NCBI GenBank assembly: GCA_946811185.2
Contig: OX328099.1
Coordinates: 14,969,859 to 15,033,858 of the forward strand
DNA from: Hippopus hippopus
Taxonomy: Eukaryota > Mollusca > Bivalvia > Cardiida > Cardiidae
Direction: 5' to 3'
Length of the DNA: 64,000 nt
Part shown: positions 54,823 through 63,694 of the stretch, piece after piece
How the letters are laid out: each line of letters starts with the position of its first letter
How positions within the stretch are numbered: the first letter of the stretch is position 1
The notes under the pieces: model-generated
What the model was told of the DNA's origin: nothing
The model's input: the letters and a program-made list of their open reading frames with translations, nothing else
The model's database searches: none
Program-made: the position numbers and the translations under genes

Positions 54823-54975
54823 GCCTTTACCACAATCCCTACTTTTAATGACCCTGAGAAACATAGCTTTTAAAAACACTGAGGGAAAAGGACAAAAATT
54901 CTTGTTACCAGCAGTTTCTCCTTTTCCCACAATGTTTGTAACTCTTTCAAAGCAGGTGCTATTACTTGAGCTGAA
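54823..54975. repeat. MITE-A left two-thirds
   Basis: gcctttaccacaatccctac, worn hairpin, then ccacaatgtttgtaactctt; it ends just before exon 3. Confidence 0.65.
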
Positions 54976-55025
54976 CATTTTGATACAGAAATGAACTTAA
55001 TGTGCTGTTGTTTTCTCTATTTCAG

Positions 55026-55112
55026 ATGCTGACTGGTATTGTAGTTTTATTTTCTGCGAAAACATTAAATTTGGTTGAATTTCCAGACTTTCAGCCCAAT
55101 ATTATTGTGCGG
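55026..55112 (+). CDS. SLC35D-type transporter, coding exon 3
   Basis: 87 nt in phase 0 between CTATTTCAG and GTGAGT encode 29 residues: the second helix (MLTGIVVLFSAKTLNL) and the loop VEFPDFQPNIIVR. The FPDF motif is a strong SLC35D mark. The three exons give 82 residues of a protein that usually has about 330-360, so the remaining exons should lie beyond 64000. Confidence 0.87.
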
Positions 55113-55137
55113 GTGAGTGTTATTAGTGTTGACATAT

Positions 55138-55200
55138 TTACTCTTTAGCAAAGACAAAGTTTTGAACTCAACCAAATTGGAAGCATTTGCATACAATAAA
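55138..55200. repeat. MITE-A left-end fragment
   Basis: tttactctttagcaaagaca, then aattggaagcatttgcatac. Confidence 0.6.
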
Positions 55201-55385
55201 TTAACTCTTTACCAAACTACAAAATTTTAGACTTGTCCAGACTGAAAGCATCTGCAGACTACAAATTGAATGTTACCCAAAACATGGAATATGGCTTTCA
55301 TAGGGTAGAAAACATTGTGGGGACAGAAGAAATATGCTGGTTACCAGCATTTTCTTTTTTCCCACAACCTTTTCCAAAGCTTTTT

Positions 55386-57209
55386 AGCTCACCTGACCAC
55401 GAAGTGCTCAAGGTGAGCTTTTGTGATCGTGCTGTGTCCGGCGTCCAGCGTCCGTCGTCAACTTTTACCTTGTGTACGCTCTAGAGGCCACATTTTCAGT
55501 CAGATACTCATGAAACTTGGTCAGAATGTTTGTCTTGATGATATCTCGGACGAGTTCGAAAATGGGTCAGGTCAGGTCAGGTCAAAAACTAGGTCACTAG
55601 GTCAAATCTTAGAAAAACCTTGTGTACGCTCTAGAGGCCACATTTTCAGTCCAAAACTCTTGAAAGTTGGCCAGAATGTTTGTCTTGATAATATCTCGGA
55701 CGAGTTTGAAAATGGGTCATGTTGGGTCAAAAACTAGGTCACTAGGTCAAATCTTAGAAAAACCTTGTGTATGCTCTAAGGGCCACATTTTCAGTCCAAA
55801 ACTCTTGAAAGTTGGTCAGAATGTTTGTCTTGATGATATCTCGGACGAGTTCGAAAATGGGTCATGTCGGGTCAAAAACTAGGTCAGTAGGTCAGTTCTT
55901 AGAAAAACCTTGTGTATGCTCTAGAGGCCACATTTTCAGTCAGATACTCATGAAACTTGGTCAGAATGTTTGTCTTGATGATATCTCAGACAAGTTTGAA
56001 AATGGGTCATGTCGGATCAAAAACTAGGTCACTAGGTCAAATCTTGGAAAAACCTTGCGTACGCTCTAGAGGCCAGATTTTCAGTCTGAAACTCTTTAAA
56101 ATTGGTCGGAATGTTTGTATTGATAATATCTTGGATGAGTCCAAAAATGGGTCATTTCGGGTCAAAAACTAGGTCAGTAGGGTCAAATCTTAGAAAAACC
56201 TTGTGTACACTCTAGAGGCCACATTTTCAGTCAGATACTCATGAAACTTGGTCAGAATGTTTGTCTTGATGAATTCTCGGACGATTTCAAAAATGGGTCA
56301 TGTCGGGTGAAAAACTAGGTCGCTAAGTCAAATCTTAGAAAAACCTTGTGTATGCTCTAGAGGCCACATTTTCAGTCCAAAACTCTTGAAAGTTGGTCAG
56401 AATGTTTGTCTTTATGATATCTCTGTCGAGTGCCAAAATGGGTCATGTCTGTTTGTCTTTATGATATCTTCGAAAATGGGTCATGTCTGGTCAAAAAGTA
56501 GGTAACTAAGTCATGTCTTAGAAAAACCTTGTGTACGCTCTAGAGGCCACATTTTTGGTCAATAACTCCTGAAATTTGATCAGAATGTTTGTCTTGATGG
56601 TATCTCGGACAAGTTTGAAAATGGGTCATGTCAGGCAAAAAACTAGCTCACTTCGTCAGATCTTATAAAAAACCTTGTGTACGCTCTAGAGGTCACATTT
56701 TCAGTCCAAATTTCTTGAAAGTTGGTCAGAATGTGTGACTTGATGATATCTCAGACTAGTTCAAAAATGGTTCATGTTGGGTCAAAAACTATGTCACTAG
56801 GTCAAATCTTAGAAAAACCTTGTGTATGCTCTAGAGGCATGACATCTCAGACGACTCTGAAAATTGGTCATGTTGGGTCAAAAACTAGGTCAGTAGTTCA
56901 AATCTTAGAAAAACCCTGTGTATGCTCTATAGGCCACATTTTCTGTCCAATACTTATGAAAGGTGGTCAGGATCTTTGTTTTGATAATATCTACGATGGG
57001 AAAATTGGCTATGGTTGGCTAAAAAGTAGGTCACTGAGAGAAATTCCATAAAAAGCTTGTGCACATGCTAGAGGCCAAATTTTCAGTCCAATAATTATGA
57101 AAGCTTAGTAGATTGTTTGTCATGATATCTCAAAAGAGATTGAAAATGGGTCATTTTTGGTCAAAAGACTCAGGTGAGCAACTTTAGGGCCATCATGGCC
57201 CTCTTGTTT
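55386..57209 (+). mobile_element. HINE (Helentron-like), AGCTCACC family
   Basis: Starts AGCTCACCTGACCACGAAGT; lead gtccggcgtccagcgtccgt; then about 11 units of 145 bp (ttgtgtacgctctagaggcc .. aggtcactaggtcaaatctt). It ends CTCAGGTGAGC, hairpin gggccatcatggccc and CTTGTTT. The 145-bp period is not a multiple of three, so the repeated open frames start one unit apart and are not genes. Confidence 0.85.
55591..56039 (+). promoter_or_regulatory. Array of DR2 nuclear-receptor-type repeats in a HINE
   Basis: AGGTCA-nn-AGGTCA is exact at 55591-55604, 55736-55749, 55881-55894 and 56026-56039, one per 145-bp unit; later units are worn. DR2 of AGGTCA is a known retinoid-receptor arrangement. Activity is not shown. 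Confidence 0.45.
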
Positions 57210-57252
57210 CTCAGAGTCGTTAAAAGTCAGGATTGTGAGGTACAGGGCTAAT

Positions 57253-57320
57253 TTGGCTCAGATGATGACTTCTGTCTTTAATTGGGTAGAAAATATTACG
57301 GGAAAAGGAGAAAATGCTGG
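57253..57320. repeat. MITE-A left-half fragment
   Basis: tttggctcagatgatgactt, then gggaaaaggagaaaatgctg, cut off by HINE sequence. Confidence 0.6.
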
Positions 57321-57632
57321 TATGTTTTGAAGAGTTTTAAAATGGGTCATGTCAGGTCATAAAGTAGATCACTGGTTCAGATCTTTGAAAAAAACATGTG
57401 TACACTCCAGAGGCTACATTTTCTGTCCCATACTCATGAAAGTTGGTAAGAATGTTTGTCCTCATAATAATGGATCAAGTCTAGTTTAAAAAGTAGGTCA
57501 CCGGGACAAAACTTAGAAAAACCTTGTAGACACTCTTGAGGCCACATTTTTAGCCCAGTACTGATGAAATCAGCGTTCTGAAAGGTACACAGGCTCAGGT
57601 GAGCAATTCAGGGCCATTATGGCCCTCTTGTT
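57321..57632 (+). mobile_element. HINE 3' fragment, AGCTCACC family
   Basis: Two worn units (gttttgaagagttttaaaat.., gtttaaaaagtaggtcaccg) followed by ctcaggtgagcaattc, hairpin gggccattatggccc and CTTGTTT. Confidence 0.75.
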
Positions 57633-57773
57633 TATCAAATTCATTAAGATCAAGTACACAGAAAACACATTTTGAAGGAAACTAAAAAAGAAAAATAATG
57701 TTTTTGAACCCTTGGGGCCAATGATATTTGAAATCAACATTTTAAGAAAATGAAAGTACATGTAGATTGAATT

Positions 57774-57848
57774 TAACCTTCTTAATACACAATCCTGACT
57801 ATAAATAATCCTGAGAAAGAAGGCTTTGGAAAACATTGTCTGGGTTCT
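57774..57848. repeat. MITE-A left end
   Basis: ttaaccttcttaatacacaa, then ctgagaaagaaggctttgga, then aaacattgtc. Confidence 0.65.
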
Positions 57849-58098
57849 CACTAGGTTCAGAATTTCCAGGAGTCAAGAGAAATGTCTAAGGGTCACAATT
57901 TTTTGCCTATTATGGAGAGATAGGGGGGAAATAAAGACAGTATTTCATTTATGTTCTTTATTTATGGACAGAAATTAGACAAGAAAATACCTCATCTTGT
58001 GTACACAGACATGTTTGCATGAAATGGATAGATGAAGTTTAACATGCAGCCCAAGCATGCATTTCATCTTCATGAATAAACGGACACAAACAACCTAT
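57849..58098. other. No feature seen
   Basis: Unassigned intron sequence. Confidence 0.35.
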
Positions 58099-58240
58099 TA
58101 ACTGTTTACCAAACAACAAAATTTTAGACTCAATCATGTTTTAGGCATTTGCAGACGGCAATTTAAAAGTGGCTGAGAAACAACTTGATTAGTCTTTCAA
58201 AGCTTAGAACATTGTGGAAAAGGGCGAAAATAAAGGTCAC
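58099..58240. repeat. MITE-A left half
   Basis: ttaactgtttaccaaacaac, then catttgcagacggcaattta, then aacattgtggaaaagggcg. Confidence 0.65.
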
Positions 58241-58369
58241 ACCCATTCAAGTGTTATTTCTTTAAGTATTAGTCTCCTTTTTTTGTCCAATAACTTCTTC
58301 TTTCACACTTGTTCCAGTGCTAATACTGTAAGACAAGAAAGTCTAACCTCCATCTGAAAAGAAATCATT

Positions 58370-58495
58370 GGCTTGGAAAGAAAGTTGTGTCAGTACTGGC
58401 GTGAGAAAGACAGGAAAGACATGTGTTGGTGCACTGACTGCCGTGATATGATCTAAGCTGTTAAAAGGTCGTTAAACTCAAATGCAAACATACAA
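58370..58495 (+). mobile_element. SINE S3 3' half
   Basis: ggcttggaaagaaagttgtg, then gtgcactgactgccgtgata, then gtcgttaaactcaaatgcaa. Confidence 0.7.
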
Positions 58496-58554
58496 ATTTG
58501 ATTGCTGAAAGTGCAACTTACTGAAACATGGAAATGATTTATCTTATAAGTGGG

Positions 58555-58640
58555 AAAAAGAAGCAGACAGTATAGATCAAAGATCTGGGATTGCATGTTT
58601 TGTGCAGTCTGATCTTGATCTATGATGGTCATAATAATAC
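58555..58640. repeat. MITE-B central fragment
   Basis: gcagacagtatagatcaaag, worn palindrome, then gatcttgatctatgatggtc. Confidence 0.55.
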
Positions 58641-58925
58641 TAGGTACATATGGAAAAGTATTTAGAACAGATGTTGCACATTTATTTTTATGATGAATAA
58701 TTAATTAACAATAAGTGATGATTATATTGAGTGCTTACTAAAGATTAATATCTTGTGATACAGTCATGCTCTCCAGCTGATAACTTTTGACAACATAATG
58801 TTATAGAGAATGTCTCTTATTTCTTGCCGTCGAGATTGTCTCCATTTCTCGCAAGGTTATGACAGCAGTCCAATTTTAAGTTTAGTTCTCTTGAGACTAA
58901 ATGTAATGCCTCAAACATGAACTCT
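58641..58925. other. No feature seen
   Basis: Unassigned intron sequence. Confidence 0.35.
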
Positions 58926-59030
58926 TAACTCTGTACGTCATTGACAAAATTTGGACCTGTCCAAGTTAGAAGTATTTGCAGACAACAAATTAATTGTGGT
59001 TCAAAATGTAGGATTGTGTGATAAAGGGTT
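58926..59030. repeat. MITE-A copy, core deleted
   Basis: ttaactctgtacgtcattga joins directly to gtaggattgtgtgataaagg + gttga; the hairpin is gone. Confidence 0.65.
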
Positions 59031-59235
59031 GACAGTTCTATAGCAGATGACAAAATTGAAAGCAGTTTAGACCACACATGAAATGTGCTTCAAATTTGGA
59101 GTTGTCTGAGAAAGGGAAGAAAACATTGTGGGAAAAGGAGAAAATGATGGTTACAAGCATTTTCTCTTTTCCCCACGATATTTTCAAATGCCCTTCTCAG
59201 TCAGGGTCTTTAAAGTGTAGGATTAAATTGTTAAA
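59031..59235. repeat. MITE-A copy
   Basis: tagcagatgacaaaattgaa, hairpin gaaaatgatggttacaagca, then aggattaaattgttaaaag. Confidence 0.7.
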
Positions 59236-59250
59236 AGTACCGAGCCTAAC

Positions 59251-59392
59251 TTAACCCTTTACCACACAATCACAAGTTTTAACAACCAGGAAAGGGTTCA
59301 AAGGCTTTTGAAAACATTGTGGGAAAAGGTGAAAATGCTGGTAATCAGCATTTTCACCTTTTCCTGCAATGTTTTCTATACTTTAGACTGCG
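59251..59392. repeat. MITE-A copy, right arm lost
   Basis: TTAACCCTTTACCACACAAT, hairpin gtgaaaatgctggtaatcag (near 59330), then ccttttcctgcaatgttttc. Confidence 0.75.
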
Positions 59393-59540
59393 CAGAAGAT
59401 AAAGTCAGATCTTAGATCTACACCATGTGCCTTGTGAGACACTTTGACAAAAAGCCTTGAAATGGTAATATTATGCATCTTTTATTATTGACTGAGAGTG
59501 TTGATTATGTTGATTTAGCACTAAAATTTTAAGTGTTGAT

Positions 59541-59765
59541 CCCTTACCATACAATCCTTATCATTACCAACCTGTAAGTAACAAGCTTTTTAAATCATTA
59601 TGGGAGAAGAAGAAGAAATTGGTGGTTACCAGCATTTACTACTATAATCTTGATGTTGTCTACCCATTTAGAGAAAAATCTCTCTGAATTAAGCCATGTT
59701 TGTCATCTGCAAATGATTACAATAAGGCCTTGTCTAAAGTTTTGTCATCTGTAAACAAATTTTAG
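59541..59765. repeat. MITE-A copy, worn
   Basis: cccttaccatacaatcctta, then gaaattggtggttaccagca, then tgtcatctgcaaatgattac. Confidence 0.6.
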
Positions 59766-59860
59766 GTGCTATTGAGATTTTTTATTATTAACCTAACTTG
59801 GAAAATATATTATGACTGAATAAAGTGAGAGAATAGCTGGCATAACAATTCAACAAATAA

Positions 59861-60055
59861 TTGATTGATTGAATGGTGTTTAACGCCGTTTTCAACATCA
59901 TCTCAGTCATATTGCAGCCAGTGCCTTGGAAAGAATATTGTGCAGGGAATTTAAAAAAAGAAACTCAATGAAAGCATGGATAGGTGCACTGGCTGTCGAG
60001 ATATAATTGACATAATGTTGAAAATGGCATTAAACACCATACAATCGACCACGCA
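59861..60055. mobile_element. Two SINE S1 3' ends joined head to head
   Basis: 59863-59926 reads S1 on the minus strand (gattgattgaatggtgttta..), then 59925-60055 reads S1 on the plus strand (gccttggaaagaatattgtg..caccatacaatcga). The block is a large inverted repeat. Confidence 0.75.
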
Positions 60056-60179
60056 ATCAGTTATACTTACTGTGCAAAAATATTAGTCCCTAAGAGACAT
60101 CAGTCCTGAAGAGACATCAGTCAAAAGACTTTTAAATGATACCACAGTTCCAAGGAGTTTCTGCCATAATCTCAAAAAA

Positions 60180-60250
60180 AAAATTAACAGACAATCGAGG
60201 ATAAGGCTGCCTGTCATGTGCAGCCTGATCTTGATCTACACCCTCTCCCA
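60180..60250. repeat. MITE-B fragment, worn
   Basis: ggctgcctgtcatgtgcagc, then ctgatcttgatctacaccct. Confidence 0.5.
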
Positions 60251-60262
60251 AAGCACTGAAAT

Positions 60263-60481
60263 ATGGTTAAAGGTTAACACCTTACCATAAGACAAAAGTT
60301 TTAGACATTAGCCCAAATTATAGCATTTTCCGAACAAGTAAAATGTTGCTCATATTATGAAAGAATTTGCCTTTGAAACATAGAAAACATTGTGTGAAAA
60401 GGAGTAAATGCTAGTAATCAATGTTTTCAAAAGCTCTTCACAGGATTGTTAAAAAGCAGGATTGTTTTGATGACAGGTTAA
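60263..60481. repeat. MITE-A copy, hairpin partly lost
   Basis: ggttaacaccttaccataag, then gaaaaggagtaaatgctagt, then gcaggattgttttgatgaca + ggttaa. Confidence 0.68.
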
Positions 60482-60539
60482 AAATATACAGGTGACTGGG
60501 TTTTTGGGCAATTTGCTACTGGTTGAGATTTTATTATAT

Positions 60540-60800
60540 GAGCCGTGCTCTGTGAAAAGGGGCCTTAATGCATCTGCAAAAAGTGTCAACCCAGGTCAGC
60601 CTGCCCAATCCGCCCAGGCTGGCCAGAGCTGAAACATTTTGCTGAAGTTTCTTTATGTCAAAGGACCAGTCTTTGTCATGATTCAGTCAATTGATTGTTG
60701 TCCAAAATTAACCTTATTAATCCATATTAATATGTGATGACTTGCTTGGTACAATGCATCGTGGAGATGCATTAAGCCCCCTTTTGCCAGAGCATGGCTC
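60540..60800. repeat. MITE-C copy, full length
   Basis: GAGCCGTGCTCTGTGAAAAG to GCCAGAGCATGGCTC; GC hairpin slightly worn. Confidence 0.88.
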
Positions 60801-60908
60801 ATATAGATTTTCTTGATAAAATCTCTTCAGGGGTATGCACAATTATTGTTGTTTGTTGCTTTTGTACACCCAGTAGATCAAGATCAGACTGACAGACACA
60901 ATCAAACC

Positions 60909-61132
60909 TTAACCCCTAGGCTGCAAATCGTGACTAAATGACCTATTGCAGACAATGTAGATCCAAGATCAGACTGCACAGAATGTGCAGTCTGATCTTG
61001 GATCTACATTGTCTGATAAGGAGATATTCCCCCCCCCCCCCCCCCCCCAAAATAACTTCAAAAAACCAACATTTCGGTTTTTACTATCGACTTGAAGGTA
61101 TCATTTTACTTATTCAGCAGGATAAAGGTTAA
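60909..61132. repeat. MITE-B copy, full length reference
   Basis: TTAACCCCTAGGCTGC to GGATAAAGGTTAA, with TTAA at each end. The central palindrome is perfect for about 30 bp per arm (60955-61017). A poly-C run of about 20 follows at 61029-61048. The TTAA and CC..GG ends suggest the same transposase class as MITE-A. Confidence 0.85.
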
Positions 61133-61179
61133 TCTACATTGTCATCTTTACTGTGAAATAAGTTTTACAACAAAAGCCT

Positions 61180-61403
61180 TAACCCTTTACCACACGGCAA
61201 CACTTAAGACCTATCCAAATTGAAAGCATTTGCAGACGACAATTTCATAGTGGCTCAAATGACGCTACTTTTCTTTGATAGGGTAGTAAACTTTGGGGGA
61301 AAAGGAGAAAATGCTGGTTACCAGCATTTTCTCCTTTTCCCACAATGTTTTCAAAAGGCTTCTTCTTCAGGGGCGTTAAAAGGCGTCAATGTGTGGTTAA
61401 AGA
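61180..61403. repeat. MITE-A copy, full length
   Basis: TTAACCCTTTACCACACGGC to TGTGGTTAAAGAGGG; perfect hairpin from aaaaggagaaaatgctggtt. Confidence 0.87.
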
Positions 61404-62117
61404 GGGCCTTATACTCATTTTCAGCCAGTTTTAACTCATTTTGTCTTTATTTTATCACACTATAGTCATTCTTATATCTTCATGCCAAATATTGCGCCTG
61501 ACGGTTGCAAGGTTGCTTAGATTACGGTCGATAGAAAATGCATTTCATTGAGTTGCAGCCTTCCATGTAAACAGACTCATCGTTTGCGGTTTTTGAATCG
61601 AAGATTTTCGATTTATCCGTTATACACTCGGGTAGATTCGTATGATGATCATGCATTCTGTCACGTGACTATATTTGACCTTCGCCCTGCGTCTAATGAG
61701 GTAAACAAAGGAAAATGGAGGCTTCTCTGTTGCAGCCTCGATTTTCAGACGGAGGTCGCGGCCTATATGCAAATTACACCGTATCTGACTCTAGGCGGAA
61801 ACCAACGATAAATTTCCATGACACACCGTGAAGCACCGCCATTGTTTACGGCTTCGATCGTCAGCCAGTTTTCTTCTGACCAATGTTCGGTTTCTAATAT
61901 GAATCTCCGTATTTCTTTTTTGCAATTACACCATATAATGTTAGTAATTTATCCATGTTTACCCGAAGGACTGATTTCTGTACCATTCTAAATTGTTTGA
62001 AATTTAACAGCATTTTTGCTCACCGGCTGTATACGGGCATCTTTAAAATTTGTCTATATATCTATTACTTTTCTAAACTGTGAAACACTTCTTGTTTTTC
62101 TTCTGTTGGACAAAGGA
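61404..62117. other. No confirmed gene; E-box and short frame
   Basis: A low-repeat region. GTCACGTGAC at 61660-61669 is followed by ATG at 61714 with a 38-codon frame (to 61830) that has no clear donor. It could be a promoter and leader exon, but the evidence is thin. Confidence 0.35.
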
Positions 62118-62553
62118 TTAACACAATCCTGATTTTTAATGACCCTGATAAAGAAAACTTTTGAAAACACTGTGGGAAAAGGAGAATATGCTGGTAACCT
62201 GCATTTTCTCCTTTTCCCTCTGTGTTTTCTACCTATTGAAGGACATACATTATCAATTAACTCTTTACCACACAATCCCGACTTTTAACGACCCTGAGAA
62301 AGAAAGCTATTGAAAACATTGTGGGAAAAGGAGAAAATGCTGGTGACCAGCATTTTCTCCTTTTCCCACAATGTTTTCTACCCTTCCAAAATCAAATTTC
62401 AATTCTTGATTCTCATTTATTTTGTCGTCTGCAAGTGCTTTCAATTTGGACCAGTCTGAAATTTTGTCGTTTGGTAAAGAGTTAAAAAACATTTGAATTG
62501 TTGTTACAAATTCCCTCAATATGGACATGTCTCAAACTTTGGTAAAGGGTTAA
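62118..62553. repeat. MITE-A copy split by a second MITE-A
   Basis: The outer copy starts TTAACACAATCC and ends GGTAAAGGGTTAA. It breaks at ggacatacattatcaa and resumes at aaaacatttgaattgttgtt, with a full copy between. Confidence 0.83.
62257..62485. repeat. MITE-A copy, full length reference, nested
   Basis: TTAACTCTTTACCACACAAT to TTTGGTAAAGAGTTAA (229 bp). Terminal inverted repeat of 14 bp including TTAA; hairpin with arms of about 24 bp at 62320-62369; asymmetric right arm (ttttgtcgtctgcaagtgct). Confidence 0.92.
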
Positions 62554-62836
62554 CCCATTACTCTTCTGGCAAATTCTGGCCCAAACCAAAAAAACTGATA
62601 CAAAGTACACCATGGATAAATGATATGAGGGAAAAGAAAATCTTTTTTATTTCATTCTTTGCAGCAATTTATCAGGAAATAATGATGGATTATAAGGTTT
62701 GATAATTCATGGTTACGACCAGTGAAGTTAAACAATTAAATAGCAACCAGTACAGAACTAATCAGTCCAGAACTTTCTTTAGTAAAACTGTCCCCTGACA
62801 ATCAACTAACAGTTATTAAGTTTTTGCATAGGCTAT

Positions 62837-63061
62837 CAGGGGTGTGGAAATCTTGAAATTTTCTACTTGTCCATGGACAAGTAAATCTAGAAAATCTACT
62901 TGTCCGTCAGAAAAGCTTACTTGTCCAAAACAAAACAGTTTTAAATGGCACACAAAGACCTAACTGAATGTATCGTAGTTTGTAGATAATGATGTTCTTT
63001 TAACCATTTAAATTTGCCTTGTTTAGGTTTTTAAAAATAATGATGAAAATAAATCAAGCAA
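62837..63061 (+). mobile_element. hAT-like left end, GGGGTGTGGAAATC family
   Basis: CAGGGGTGTGGAAATCTTG, then three ACTTGTCC motifs, then aaaacaaaacagttttaaat as at 43080. It is cut off by another element. Confidence 0.65.
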
Positions 63062-63067
63062 ACCTTT

Positions 63068-63175
63068 ACAGGGCTTTTTTCCAAAAAATGGGAAGGGGCC
63101 TTAGCTTTTCATGTTGGGATATTAAACCGTGATTTTGGCCAAATTGGGAAAAAGCATACTGTCAAGGTACATCAA
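63068..63175. mobile_element. hAT-like end, CAGGGCTTTTTTCC family
   Basis: CAGGGCTTTTTTCCAAAAAA, then gggaaggggcct and tttggccaaattggga. It matches in reverse the right end at 33000-33049. The other end was not found. Confidence 0.5.
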
Positions 63176-63574
63176 TAAAACAAATTAATGGCACTGTGCA
63201 TACATACAGTAAATAGAAAGAAAGGTGCAACAATTTAATAATTGAAAAAGATTTCAACAGTTACAGAATAACTGCTTAAACCATGACCAAATATCTCAGT
63301 GTTTGCACTTACAGCCCTTTTTAACACTACTTTGGTACACCCATGGGTGCCGGAGTTAATACTTTAGCAGAACTGCTTACCAGCCATCATATGATACAAG
63401 GGAATCATTATCTGTGGAAGTTAAAAAGCTAGGCTTGGTTATTGTGTATGGAGATGTAGAGTTTGCATCATGTGCAGTGATAATAATTGTCTAGTTTTCA
63501 GACAATGGGAGATCGGCGATGTCCAACAGACCCGGGACTTCAGATTGAGACTCAATATGCGGAGATTTGATTAC
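63176..63574. other. No feature seen
   Basis: Intergenic or intronic sequence downstream (on the minus strand) of the exon candidate. Confidence 0.35.
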
Positions 63575-63694
63575 CTGCAGATCGATCTGCAAAGAATTTG
63601 AATGTTTTACGCCGAAAGAAAAAAGACTGCGCTGGCCTTTATCGTCTACAGCCCTTATAACAAACTTTTTGTAATGTTTCCCGGTTCTTGACAT
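63575..63694 (-). CDS. Possible first coding exon of an unknown minus-strand gene
   Basis: On the minus strand an ATG in good context (AAAACATGT) opens 40 codons (MSRTGKHYKKFVIRAVDDKG, then QRSLFSFGVKHSNSLQIDLQ) that end exactly at CTGCAG|GTAATC, a fair donor in phase 0. Read without splicing, the frame continues 27 codons to a stop at 63491. The composition is mixed and basic, unlike the repeat-derived frames nearby, and no repeat family covers it. I do not recognise a domain. If real, the gene runs back into the interval after SLC35D exon 3, antisense to it. Confidence 0.4.

Larger units (their letters stand above)
31671..55025 (+). other. SLC35D intron 2, about 23.4 kb
   Basis: From GTAGGT to CTATTTCAG. 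Almost wholly filled by MITE-A copies, HINEs, hAT-like elements and SINEs listed below. No further SLC35D exon is needed, because exons 2 and 3 join in phase. Confidence 0.75.
55201..57252. repeat. MITE-A copy split by a HINE
   Basis: TTAACTCTTTACCAAACTAC, hairpin at 55336-55360, then ccttttccaaagcttttt (55385). It resumes after the HINE as ctcagagtcgttaaaagtca and ends gaggtacagggctaa. Confidence 0.83.

Noticed and set aside
55423..56172. Series of frames with the peptide CVCSRGHIFS repeated
   Set aside because: Each is one 145-bp HINE unit; a stop falls in every unit and the frame shifts between units.
61714..61830. 38-codon frame after an E-box
   Set aside because: Too short, no donor site in a sensible place and no recognised motif; kept only as a hint in the findings.
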